The notes beneath the pieces are model-generated. The model saw only the letters and a list, made by a program, of their open reading frames with translations. It did not search any database and had not been told where the DNA came from. A DNA stretch of 64,000 bases from contig PCVP01000028.1 of NCBI GenBank assembly GCA_002787035.1, positions 62,001-126,000 of the forward strand, given 5' to 3'. The translations under genes and the position numbers were made by a program. The stretch comes from Candidatus Peregrinibacteria bacterium CG11_big_fil_rev_8_21_14_0_20_49_14. GTDB lineage: Bacteria; Patescibacteriota; Gracilibacteria; Peribacterales; Peribacteraceae. The number at the start of each line of letters is the position of its first letter. Positions within the stretch are counted from its first letter, which is position 1. Positions 44,048-51,821 of the stretch are shown here, in pieces.

Positions 44048-44084
44048 GGTTCACCATGAGCGAGCGGAGCGAGCCGAATGGTGG
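44048..44084 (+). repeat. left copy of an imperfect direct repeat (tRNA-tail element)
   Basis: GGTTCACCATGAGCGAG, a short variable middle, then CGAATGGTGG. On the minus strand it forms a CCACCAT/ATGGTG hairpin. The right copy (46337-46380) has the same orientation and abuts tRNA-Val. The surrounding 43990-44157 holds no other recognisable feature. Confidence 0.65.
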
Positions 44085-44131
44085 TGTCTGGGCGACAAAA
44101 TTATAGCAGACCTTCTTCAAACCTCATAGTA

Positions 44132-44140
44132 TGGTATAAT
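44132..44140 (+). promoter_or_regulatory. extended -10 promoter (TGGTATAAT)
   Basis: TGG-TATAAT is an extended -10 element 17 bases before ATG 44158. There is no convincing -35. Confidence 0.45.
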
Positions 44141-44157
44141 ATCTTTGATATCCCTCG

Positions 44158-44367
44158 ATGAAGATTTTCTCAAAAAATTCAAAAAGAACGCTTCGGTCGG
44201 ACGAGCGAAACGCCGTCGATTCCACAGACCGGCGTTCTGATGTGCTGTTTGGAAAGTCCGTTAATCGCTCGAATACGACCGCGCTGATGAGCAATTACAT
44301 CGGGCGCTTCGCCGACATTCTTGCCGACCAAGCCAGGCTAAGCGGGAACGCGGCCCGGAGCAACTGA
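44158..44367 (+). CDS. short basic ORF, uncertain
   Basis: A 69-codon frame downstream of an extended -10 promoter. The predicted protein is polar and Arg/Ser/Asn-rich, with an amphipathic end (IGRFADILADQARLSGN), and has no relative I recognise. It could be a real small gene or spurious. It lies at the left edge of the more GC-rich segment. Confidence 0.35.
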   Translation: MKIFSKNSKRTLRSDERNAVDSTDRRSDVLFGKSVNRSNTTALMSNYIGRFADILADQARLSGNAARSN

Positions 44368-44372
44368 ATGGC

Positions 44373-45908
44373 CTAGAGACACCGGCTGGGCAATCGCGCC
44401 TCCGCTTCGGGACGTTCCTTTTGCGTGTTGCACCCAAGGAAGGTGACGAGAGCGTCCGTAACCGCATGACCCGGTTCGCCCAATTCCGCTATGAGCGCGA
44501 TGTGGGTCTGACCTTCCCCGTAGAATGACTGCGCCTGCGCCCCAGCCGCTCGCAGCGCTGCGGCAAAACGGTCGGACTGGTCTGCGCCGAGCTGCTGCGA
44601 TACCTTAGCGCCATTCGCGCCATTCTTGTATTCCGCATAGACAATCAGAAACGGCGGATACGGCGCACCATCCCGGATATGCAGGACCGGCGATGCGTCT
44701 ACCTGCGCCGCTTCTCCAGGGAAGAAGGTCGGCAAGTTCTTCTCGGAAGGCGGATACCCCAGTTCGGCGGCGGTGTCGATGGCGCGCGGAATATCGTAGG
44801 CAACGACATCCAAAGCAACGACGCCCTTGAGCGACAGAAGCGATTCGCCTGCCTGCAGCAGGTATTGTTCGTTTACGCCGACGAGCGATACGAGGTGCGC
44901 CCCGGCGGAATGGCCAAGCAGGAACACGTCATCTGGCGAACCACCGTATTTAGCAATGTTCTTTCGTGTCCACGCCACTGCCGCGGCGACATCTTCGGCC
45001 TGTTCCCTATAGGTCGTCTCCGGCGAGCGTTCATCGCGCATCAGACGGTAATTGATGGAGACGAGGATGTACCCCTGCCGCAGGAAGAATTCGGGAAAGT
45101 GCGGACGCTGCGCTATGCCGGATTTATCCCCTTCGGTCCATCCGCCTCCATGCACCCAGACGACAACGGGGAGATCTTGGGCGCCTGTGGGTGCATAGAC
45201 ATCCAGGCTCGTCATCTCCGGTTCACTGCCCGCGTGGGCGGAGTACACGATGTCGTTGACAGGGAGGGCGGAAGGTAGCTGGGAATTCTGCGGAGCGTTC
45301 CCTGTCGGAGGCGCATACCCCGCACGGAGCACCTGCGCGATCATGTACGCCATCTCTGCACGGCGCACGTTGTTGCTTGGTGACTTGATCGTCGGCGGCA
45401 GAGCCTCGGCCGCGGCAACCGCCGCGACGGAGCCGCGATACCACACATTCGGATCTTCCTGAACAAGGAGCGAAAACGACCGTGCGATAATCGTGGAAGC
45501 TTCCGCCATGTTCACCGTCGCCTCACCGTGAAATGTGCCGTCTTCATAGCCGCGGATGATGCCTGACTGAAATGCTGCGCACAGGTATGGTTCGTACCAG
45601 ACTCCGCTGGGCACGTCCTTAAACGAATTGATCCAGGTGCAACCCGAAACGTCCTCGGACTTTAGTGACGCTCCGGCGACGATCTTCACAAACTCCGCGC
45701 GGTTGACATCCTTTCCCGGTCGAAACGATCCGTCGGCATACCCCTGAACTATCCCATGATCGCGGAGATACTCCGCGGCCTGACCGAACGGGCTTCCCGC
45801 ATTAATATCCGAGAATGCAAGCGCGACAGGTGCAAATCGGACACAGAGAAGCGATATCACGCAGAACGGCATGACGCCTTTGGTAACTGCGACCATCATC
45901 GAGCGCAT
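44373..45908 (-). CDS. secreted SLH protein with C-terminal alpha/beta-hydrolase (esterase) domain
   Basis: 511 aa from ATG 45908, which heads a signal peptide. Three SLH repeats follow: GYADGSFRPGKDVNRAEFVKI, WYEPYLCAAFQSGIIRGYEDGTF, and a third ending VRRAEMAYMIAQVL (to about residue 210). A BD-FAE/esterase domain (about 240-500) has the oxyanion VWVHGGGWTEGDK, nucleophile elbow LLGHSAGAHL, and a late His in GEGQTHIALI. It probably cleaves an ester on surface or environmental polymers. The gene is visibly more GC-rich than its neighbours and lies between direct repeats beside a tRNA, suggesting transfer. Confidence 0.9.
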   Translation of the reverse strand: MRSMMVAVTKGVMPFCVISLLCVRFAPVALAFSDINAGSPFGQAAEYLRDHGIVQGYADGSFRPGKDVNRAEFVKIVAGASLKSEDVSGCTWINSFKDVPSGVWYEPYLCAAFQSGIIRGYEDGTFHGEATVNMAEASTIIARSFSLLVQEDPNVWYRGSVAAVAAAEALPPTIKSPSNNVRRAEMAYMIAQVLRAGYAPPTGNAPQNSQLPSALPVNDIVYSAHAGSEPEMTSLDVYAPTGAQDLPVVVWVHGGGWTEGDKSGIAQRPHFPEFFLRQGYILVSINYRLMRDERSPETTYREQAEDVAAAVAWTRKNIAKYGGSPDDVFLLGHSAGAHLVSLVGVNEQYLLQAGESLLSLKGVVALDVVAYDIPRAIDTAAELGYPPSEKNLPTFFPGEAAQVDASPVLHIRDGAPYPPFLIVYAEYKNGANGAKVSQQLGADQSDRFAAALRAAGAQAQSFYGEGQTHIALIAELGEPGHAVTDALVTFLGCNTQKERPEAEARLPSRCL

Positions 45909-46336
45909 TCTACAGAGGCGTGGAAAACAATACAATCACCGCATAGGTTCAGATAAATCTTACACTCCCTGAGGTCATCATGACCTATGGGAAGAGGACG
46001 CTTTCAGCCGGCATTTCGGCCTTGAGGCTTTTTAACATGCTACAACACAGCGGTGCGGTGGAACCGTATGCTCGCCCCCAAAGCGAAGAAAAAATGCATC
46101 TCACCCACCCACTACAACATATGCCCAGAATGCCGAAGATGAAAACGCACTGCAAACGCTTCGAAGGGGCACGCACTTCGCTAAGTCACTATTGGCGCGC
46201 CACGTGGGAACGCCCAAGAAACCACCTAAAGCTGCTGCGCAGCCACGTGACACATAAAGTTCGCTCCGCTCACTCGCTCCATTCAACTTCGTTCATGGTA
46301 AACAGAGTCATTCGATTCGCCCGAAAACAGATCCGT
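45909..46336. other. intergenic stretch, no supported gene
   Basis: No frame here looks like a recognised protein. It contains a perfect palindrome (45972-45986) and, around 46266-46306, a degenerate inverted relative of the tRNA-tail element (CTCGCTCC...CATGGTAAAC). One frame gives NAEDENALQ, which recalls a tmRNA tag but lacks the tag ending and a tRNA-like end. Confidence 0.5.
45972..45986. promoter_or_regulatory. perfect palindrome AGGTCAT-C-ATGACCT
   Basis: A seven-base inverted repeat around a single base, 64 bases upstream of the SLH-esterase start. It could be an operator for that gene. No regulator is adjacent. Confidence 0.3.
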
Positions 46337-46380
46337 GGTTTACCATGAGCGAGGCACCGCAGTGCCGAGTCGAATGGTGG
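46337..46380 (+). repeat. right copy of the imperfect direct repeat, abutting tRNA-Val
   Basis: GGTTTACCATGAGCGAG, a GC-rich hairpin middle, then CGAATGGTGG. The last bases overlap the CCA end of tRNA-Val. On the tRNA strand it is a hairpin directly after the tRNA and may aid 3' processing or termination, or mark an integration site. Confidence 0.65.
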
Positions 46381-46451
46381 ACGATAGTGGACTCGAACCA
46401 CCGACCTTACGGATGTGAACCGTACGCTCTAACCAGCTGAGCTAATCGTCC
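46375..46451 (-). tRNA. tRNA-Val (anticodon CAC)
   Basis: The minus strand folds as a cloverleaf. The acceptor GGACGAT pairs with ATCGTCC, and the anticodon stem TACGG pairs with CCGTA around TTCACAT (anticodon CAC, reading GTG). The T-arm contains GGTTCGAGTCC, and an encoded CCA lies at 46377-46375. Confidence 0.97.
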
Positions 46452-46774
46452 AAGATGTGAAGGATACCAGCTTCTATTGGGATCAGAAGAGAAAGCGAAG
46501 CTGGAAGCTGCCTGCCCCGCACCGGAGCAGAGCGGAGCGACTGGTGCGGGGAGCTAATCGTCCGAAGCCGCAGAAGTGTACGGTGAAGAATAACGGCATT
46601 CAATGACTTTCTCTGTATTTGACAAATAATATCTGTCAGTGCATTGCCTATTTTTAGAATTTTTTAAACAATAGGTGAGGTGTAGATCTTTGGGCCATCG
46701 GCTTTTTTTCGTCAGCGTCACCGACCGAATCACTCGCGTTTGGCCGCATCACTCTTTCTCGGAGGAATATCGTC
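46452..46774. other. intergenic region with hairpin and tRNA 5'-end fragment
   Basis: Contains GAGCTAATCGTCC at 46551-46563, identical to the tRNA-Val 5' segment at 46439-46451, and just before it a perfect nine-base hairpin CCCCGCACC/GGTGCGGGG (46515-46551). A TTGACA at 46619-46624 could be a -35 for the next gene, but no good -10 lies at the right distance. No gene is seen. Confidence 0.55.
46761..46766 (+). promoter_or_regulatory. strong Shine-Dalgarno site (GGAGGA)
   Basis: Eight bases before ATG 46775. Unusual here, as most starts in the window have no such site. Confidence 0.7.
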
Positions 46775-47302
46775 ATGGGACTACCTTTAATTATTGTCAG
46801 CTCCGTCCGCATTCAACGTGTGCACATCGATCAGCTCGATGAGCCACTTCGTGGATTTGCGAACGTTGCTCTGCAACAGCAGTTTCTCATCCGAAGAATT
46901 AAAATCGTTCAAGGAGACGGAAGGCTCCTCATTTACAACCCCAGCATAGAAAATCAGACGGAATGTCTCGAATGTAACGGAGAGAATCCTCTGCGCAGAC
47001 GCAATTGCCAATGGTGTAACTGCCTGCTCCCTCCTGAAGAGGATCGAGTAGGTCTTCGCCGCGGCGAGCGCGCAAACAGAAGGACGGAGCAATGCCATCC
47101 GGTGGATGCGGCGTTCCGCGACCATATGAAGGCTGCGGTTCTCGCGGCCTACCACGCGGCCGCAGATGCCGGTATGGTCGAAGCATTTGTGAAAATGGAT
47201 TACAACTCTCCTACCGTGCTGTCCGTCGAAGCGTTGCATCGCTCGGACGACTTCGAAGAGTATATTCTCACAAAGCCTGACTCAAGACGGCGAACCGCAT
47301 AG
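46775..47302 (+). CDS. SpoVG-like protein with inserted zinc ribbon
   Basis: 175 aa. Residues 8-58 (VSSVRIQRV, PLRGFANVALQQQFLIRRIKIVQG, LLIYNPS) follow the SpoVG fold, and CHPVDAAFRDHMKAAVLAAYH (97-117) matches its C-terminal helix (HPI....R..I..AVL..Y). Between them lies an insert with Cys64-x2-Cys67 and Cys78-x2-Cys81, a likely zinc ribbon. About 50 extra residues follow. SpoVG proteins bind DNA or RNA and influence division and gene expression. The gene has a strong Shine-Dalgarno site and its own terminator. Confidence 0.7.
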   Translation: MGLPLIIVSSVRIQRVHIDQLDEPLRGFANVALQQQFLIRRIKIVQGDGRLLIYNPSIENQTECLECNGENPLRRRNCQWCNCLLPPEEDRVGLRRGERANRRTEQCHPVDAAFRDHMKAAVLAAYHAAADAGMVEAFVKMDYNSPTVLSVEALHRSDDFEEYILTKPDSRRRTA

Positions 47303-47338
47303 GTACAGAAACGGCCTAAACACTACACCAATTCCGAC

Positions 47339-47373
47339 TCTCTCCTCGCCATCGTGCCTGGAGAGATTTTTTT
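47339..47373 (+). terminator. intrinsic terminator after the SpoVG-like gene
   Basis: TCTCTCC pairs with GGAGAGA across a 14-base loop and is followed by seven Ts. Confidence 0.85.
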
Positions 47374-47416
47374 GTATCTGTCGGCTTCAGAAAGACAAAT
47401 CAGAGGTCTAAGACCC

Positions 47417-47445
47417 TTGATTTTTATTAAAAATAGTGGTATTAA
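47417..47445 (+). promoter_or_regulatory. promoter TTGATT-17-TATTAA
   Basis: A -35 at 47417-47422 and a -10 at 47440-47445 with 17-base spacing, about 108 bases before the TTG start of the transporter, so this mRNA would have a real leader. Confidence 0.55.
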
Positions 47446-47540
47446 ATTCTCTTCTTTTGGCCATTCAAACGCCAGTGCCAAAAGGAGATCGGTCTTTCAC
47501 AAGTAGGCATTTCAAACCACCCTAAACCCGCGCCATAGAC

Positions 47541-47546
47541 AAGGAG
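47541..47546 (+). promoter_or_regulatory. strong Shine-Dalgarno site (AAGGAG) deciding a TTG start
   Basis: Seven bases before TTG 47554. No ATG in frame is as well placed. Confidence 0.65.
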
Positions 47547-47553
47547 TTCTCAG

Positions 47554-48765
47554 TTGAAAACACCCGACGCCACCCGATCCGAACTGAAATTCGTCACGAC
47601 GGAATCTGTCATTCTTGGCGGACTTCTCGGGGCCGCTCTCATGGTCCTTTCCGTCCACACGTGGATGCACGGGCACCACTTGGTGCACGATGCAATCGGT
47701 GAAACGCTCTGGACAGCAATCTACCTCACAATGGTCGTCGCATTCTGCGACTTCCTGCTGCCCACCTTCTTCGGAAGCCGCCCCCGCATGTCGATCTTCT
47801 GTATGGTCTTCATGTGCGGGCACGTCAGCCTGTTCTTCGACAGCTTCGCAGTCGTGTTGCTGCTCAACGGCCTGACAATCCACAAGTTCACGACGGCTGC
47901 CACAAAGTACGACCACCAGTTCAATGCATTCGCTTTTAAGACGATCTGCGCGTACTGCGCCCTGACCGTCGGCGGCGGATTTTACATCGGCGAGCTGTGG
48001 GGCTTGCCGTACTTCATTTCCTCGGGAATGGCCAACCCGCTTGCAGGTCTCCCACTCCTGCTTGTACTCACGCCGTACTGCTGCATCATGTCGCTCGTAG
48101 CGGCATATTGGTACCCCGTCAGAATCGAACCTGTTCCGTTCACCAAGAAGCAAATCATCGGAACCGTCGAGATCACCCTGATGCTCACGGCGATCATCCT
48201 GACGCACCGTCCGTTCTTCTGTTTGGCACTGCTACTCCTGTACAGCGCTCTCACATGTCGAACGGTCAAGCTCGTTAAGGAAACGTTGCACGAGCTGCAG
48301 CACGGCGCTGCCAACGCGATCGGGTTGATCCTGATTGCGATGATCATCCTGCACCTGCCCGGTACAAAGGAATGGTGCGGAGCAAACATCAAAGGTCCGC
48401 TCGTGTGGGTCCTCTCGTCGATCAGTTCGCCGTTCGCCGGGGCAATGGTCCAAGGCGCAGGCGATGACCTCAGTCTCTTCTACCGCAATCTCAGCTTGAT
48501 TATGCTGGGGGCTCCCATGTTCGTCAGCTCGTCACTCGTGGCAATCGTCGTCTTTCGGGACACGATTCGCTACATGGACTTGCCGGCATTCATGAAGCCC
48601 GTGGCTGCTCTGCTGGGCGGAAAGAAGAACGGAGGAACCGTCCAAGAGGCAGTGGCATACACGCTACTGGTCATTCCGATGAACATCGGTTTGGCCGCAT
48701 GTCTCTTTGTGGCGAACTACTTCGACATTTTCGCGACAACCTACCGCTTCTTGAGCGGTAGCTAA
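47554..48765 (+). CDS. polytopic membrane transporter of unclear family
   Basis: 403 aa from TTG 47554. About ten to eleven membrane helices are apparent, with conserved-looking intramembrane polar spots such as WTAIYLTMVVAFCDFLLP, GHVSLFFDSFAVVLLLNGL and SSPFAGAMVQGAGDDLS. The overall look is of the ion-transporter superfamily (NhaD/ArsB-like antiporters), but the match is weak and I do not name a substrate. It has its own promoter, Shine-Dalgarno site and terminator. Confidence 0.6.
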   Translation: MKTPDATRSELKFVTTESVILGGLLGAALMVLSVHTWMHGHHLVHDAIGETLWTAIYLTMVVAFCDFLLPTFFGSRPRMSIFCMVFMCGHVSLFFDSFAVVLLLNGLTIHKFTTAATKYDHQFNAFAFKTICAYCALTVGGGFYIGELWGLPYFISSGMANPLAGLPLLLVLTPYCCIMSLVAAYWYPVRIEPVPFTKKQIIGTVEITLMLTAIILTHRPFFCLALLLLYSALTCRTVKLVKETLHELQHGAANAIGLILIAMIILHLPGTKEWCGANIKGPLVWVLSSISSPFAGAMVQGAGDDLSLFYRNLSLIMLGAPMFVSSSLVAIVVFRDTIRYMDLPAFMKPVAALLGGKKNGGTVQEAVAYTLLVIPMNIGLAACLFVANYFDIFATTYRFLSGS

Positions 48766-48798
48766 CAATAAACGTCACGCATCTGGCGCTGTGTGACT

Positions 48799-48841
48799 GG
48801 GGTGGTCTTCTTTGCCTACTTGTGAAGACCCCCGTTTTTTT
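48799..48841 (+). terminator. intrinsic terminator after the transporter
   Basis: GGGG-T-GGTCTTC pairs with GAAGACC-CCC around a 13-base loop, followed by a run of seven Ts. Confidence 0.88.
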
Positions 48842-48856
48842 GCGTACACTGTTCCC

Positions 48857-49597
48857 ATGCGCAAACTCATCATTAACGCAGACGACTTCGGGGACGCACC
48901 GTTCACCCGAGGTATTCTGGAAGCCCGTACAAATGGCCCTCTCACGAGTGCCACCGTTCTCGTGAACACGGAGGGAGCAGAAGACGCCATCGCCTCTGCG
49001 AAGAAACACAGTCTCCCGTTGGGTCTGCACCTTAACTTCACGCATGGCGCTCCCCTGTCGGGAGGAGAACCTTTCTTCGGTCGCATTACATTCCGACAGG
49101 CACTGGAAGAAGGCCGTATGGATTCCGCAGAAATAACAAAGGAAGCGGAGGCACAACTGGCATGGTTCACAGAGCGCATCGGAACGCCCACGCACATAGA
49201 CGGTCATCATCATGTCCACATTCTCCGCCCCGTGCTCGATGTTCTTGCGCCACTTATGGTGAAAAAAGGAGTGGAACGTATGCGCATTCCCTACGGCATA
49301 CCCGGTGCGCAGGAAGCAAAAGCAATATGCGACGCACATGGCATACGAACGAACGACCATTTTATCGGGCTCGATTTCGGATGGGAGAAATGCACACCTC
49401 AAAGACTAGAAGAGGAACTGCGCGGTCTCCCGGAGGGAGTAACCGAATACATGGTGCATCTCGCACACCCGGAAGATATAGGGGAAGGAGCGGAGACCGC
49501 CGGACGCACGCAGGAGTTTACAACTCTCACACATCCGCGGATTATGGAAGTGATACGAGAAGAAGGTATAGAACTTGTTTCCTACGCAGACCTATGA
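48857..49597 (+). CDS. ChbG/YdjC-family carbohydrate deacetylase
   Basis: 246 aa from ATG 48857 (MRKLIINADDFG). The family's metal site is seen as NADDFG near the start and HIDGHHHVH in the middle, with LGLHLNFTHG and YMVHLAHPED. Members remove acetyl groups from N-acetylated sugars such as chitobiose. With two glycosyltransferases downstream in the same operon, a role in building or trimming a surface glycan is likely. The stop overlaps the next start (ATGA). Confidence 0.9.
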   Translation: MRKLIINADDFGDAPFTRGILEARTNGPLTSATVLVNTEGAEDAIASAKKHSLPLGLHLNFTHGAPLSGGEPFFGRITFRQALEEGRMDSAEITKEAEAQLAWFTERIGTPTHIDGHHHVHILRPVLDVLAPLMVKKGVERMRIPYGIPGAQEAKAICDAHGIRTNDHFIGLDFGWEKCTPQRLEEELRGLPEGVTEYMVHLAHPEDIGEGAETAGRTQEFTTLTHPRIMEVIREEGIELVSYADL

Positions 49598-50577
49598 ACA
49601 TTGCTCTACTCGCTCTCTTTCAGGATGCCACGGGTAACTCCACCACGGCTCAGCGCATACGAAAACATCTGGAAGAAGCAGGTCATACCGTTACGCAATT
49701 TCCCGTCGATTCACTGCAAACAGATACGCCGATACATGCGGACGCCGCCATAGGCATACATGCCTACGGTGCGGGAAAATTCCTGCAACACTCTTCCGTA
49801 CCTTTCGTCATTGTATTCGGAGGAACAGACCTGAATGAATGTCCGAAAGACCCGGAAAACATGCAGGTGATGACTGCGGTTGTACAACAAGCAAAAGCAC
49901 TCGTGGCATTCAACGATGACTTTCTGGAGCGTGCGGAAAAGCTATGGCCGCAGTGCAAAGAAAAACTGCATTGTATTCCGCAGGCTGTGGAAACGAACCC
50001 GTCGCAATACTCACTGCGCACAACACTGGGACTGCGGCACAATGACATCGTCTTTCTGTTACCCGCAGGACTGCGAGATGTAAAAAATCCCCTCTTCCTC
50101 GCAAAAGAAATTGCGAAGTGGCATACGGAAAACCCGCGCGTTCATCTTGTAATAGCAGGGGCGAAGCGCAATGCGAGATACGCCGCAAAAGTGAAAAAAT
50201 TTATTCGGGAGCACGAAGGTATTCTGTACACGGATGCATTGCCGCAACGAGATCTCTTCGCTGCCATGCGCGAAGCGGATGCGGTGCTCAATACATCGCG
50301 GAGTGAGTGCTCTCCAAACAGCATTTTGGAAGCGATGCATCTTGGCATCCCTGTGATTGCCAGAGATATTCCCGGCAACAGTGCCATAGTGCGACACGGT
50401 TCTACCGGACTGCTCTTTCAAACCCCCGCAGCATTTCGCACACAGGCGGAAGCGCTTCTGAAAAATACCGAACTGGGTGAATCGCTGACTTCGAACGCAC
50501 GGAAGTATGTGGACGCGCATCACAGCCTTGCGTCAGAAAAGAAGGCCTACCAACAATTGCTCTCCTCCATACTCTGA
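49594..50577 (+). CDS. GT4-family glycosyltransferase
   Basis: 327 aa from ATG 49594. GT-B fold: an N-terminal acceptor domain with VPFVIVFGGTDLNE and a C-terminal donor domain with LPAGLRDVKNPLFLAKEI, YTDALPQRDLFAAMREAD, and the E-x7-E signature in TSRSECSPNSILEAMHLGIPVIA. It is shorter than typical GT4 enzymes. Coupled to the ChbG-like gene before it, with two bases before the GT2 gene. Confidence 0.87.
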   Translation: MNIALLALFQDATGNSTTAQRIRKHLEEAGHTVTQFPVDSLQTDTPIHADAAIGIHAYGAGKFLQHSSVPFVIVFGGTDLNECPKDPENMQVMTAVVQQAKALVAFNDDFLERAEKLWPQCKEKLHCIPQAVETNPSQYSLRTTLGLRHNDIVFLLPAGLRDVKNPLFLAKEIAKWHTENPRVHLVIAGAKRNARYAAKVKKFIREHEGILYTDALPQRDLFAAMREADAVLNTSRSECSPNSILEAMHLGIPVIARDIPGNSAIVRHGSTGLLFQTPAAFRTQAEALLKNTELGESLTSNARKYVDAHHSLASEKKAYQQLLSSIL

Positions 50578-50579
50578 CC

Positions 50580-51821
50580 ATGCTTGGATTTCTGAACGCC
50601 ATCGTATCTGTCGTGGGAGCAATGGTATTCGTTGTAGCCGTAAGTCTTGGCATGCTCCGCAACACGTTGGTCATGCTGTGCATCGCACTGCGAGAGTGGC
50701 GCAATACGGGAAAAGAATTGTCCCCGTACACGCCTCCCGTCACCGTTCTCATCGCAGCGCACAACGAAGAGAAAAGCATAGAAGCATGCATACGATCCGT
50801 GCTTGCATCGCACTACCCCGAATTTCATATTCTCATAGCGGACGACGGCTCTACCGACACTACCGTATCGAAGATACAAACAACGTTTGCAGGAAACTCC
50901 CAAGTGTACGTACTCTCGCTGGCACATGAAGGAAAACTCAAAGCACTGCTGCAAGGTGTTTCGTATATTCAGACTGAATTTGTCATCGCACTGGACTCCG
51001 ATACCACGGTTGATCCCGAGACAATCGGAGAACTTATGAAGAAGCTTGCACCCGCAAATGTTGCCGCTGTGGCAGGCAACATAGCCGTGCGTAATCGCAC
51101 GGAAAAAATAGCGACATACCAAGCGTTGGGATACATGGCATCCAATGCGGATCGTCGTGCGTTGGACCTCTTTGGCTGCGTGTCCGTCGTACCCGGTGCA
51201 ATAGGTGCATGGCGGAAGGACGACTACGTGCACGCTTTGGGAGACGCGAACATCGCCGGAGATGTGGAGCTGACGTTCCGTGCACTGCGTGGAGGAAAAC
51301 AAGTGCGTTTCGCCGAGAGAGCGCGTGCGCATACCGACGTACCGTCGGATACTGCTTCCGTCATCTCCCAGCGGAAACGATGGTCAGCGGAAAAGTGGCA
51401 ATTTGTGAAGCGCCACGGGAAAAATCTGATGCGAGAGAGCACAAGTTTCAAAGATCTTATCGCAGGATTGCACGTTGTATCGGTGCAAGCTCTGCTTCCG
51501 CTTGTGATGTGGTGGGCAGATATCTTCATCGTATTTCGCATCGCACAGGCGGTACTGACCCGCTCTGTTGCAGGCACTGCATTGCTCGGTACGGTAAAAC
51601 TCTACATCGCATTCCTGCTCATGGAATTTTTACGAGACGCTCTTGCCGTGCATCTCGAAAAACCCGGGGACAAATCTCTGCTCAAAGTATTCCCGGTGCA
51701 ATCCGTATGGAACAGGCAACTCCACGGTCTTGCCACTGTGCTGGGACTGCTTTCACTCCCGAAAGGAGTGGAATCGCAGTGGAATCATGCGGAAAGACAA
51801 TCACCTACTTCTTCAGAATAA
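50580..51821 (+). CDS. membrane GT2-family glycosyltransferase
   Basis: 413 aa. An N-terminal membrane helix is followed by a GT2 domain: VTVLIAAHNEEKSIEACIRSVL, ILIADDGSTDTT, VIALDSDTTVDP (DxD) and SQRKRWSAEKW (QxxRW), which together mark processive polysaccharide synthases and N-acetylglucosaminyltransferases. Two or three C-terminal helices (about 300-370) complete it. It probably makes a surface polysaccharide that the ChbG-like enzyme deacetylates, as in PNAG systems; that link is inferred. Confidence 0.88.
   Translation: MLGFLNAIVSVVGAMVFVVAVSLGMLRNTLVMLCIALREWRNTGKELSPYTPPVTVLIAAHNEEKSIEACIRSVLASHYPEFHILIADDGSTDTTVSKIQTTFAGNSQVYVLSLAHEGKLKALLQGVSYIQTEFVIALDSDTTVDPETIGELMKKLAPANVAAVAGNIAVRNRTEKIATYQALGYMASNADRRALDLFGCVSVVPGAIGAWRKDDYVHALGDANIAGDVELTFRALRGGKQVRFAERARAHTDVPSDTASVISQRKRWSAEKWQFVKRHGKNLMRESTSFKDLIAGLHVVSVQALLPLVMWWADIFIVFRIAQAVLTRSVAGTALLGTVKLYIAFLLMEFLRDALAVHLEKPGDKSLLKVFPVQSVWNRQLHGLATVLGLLSLPKGVESQWNHAERQSPTSSE

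Noticed and set aside
46100-46260. tmRNA-like tag NAEDENALQ or decayed ribosomal protein L32
   Set aside because: The tag lacks the usual ending and stop, no tRNA-like domain follows, and the CxxC layout of L32 cannot be matched without frameshifts.
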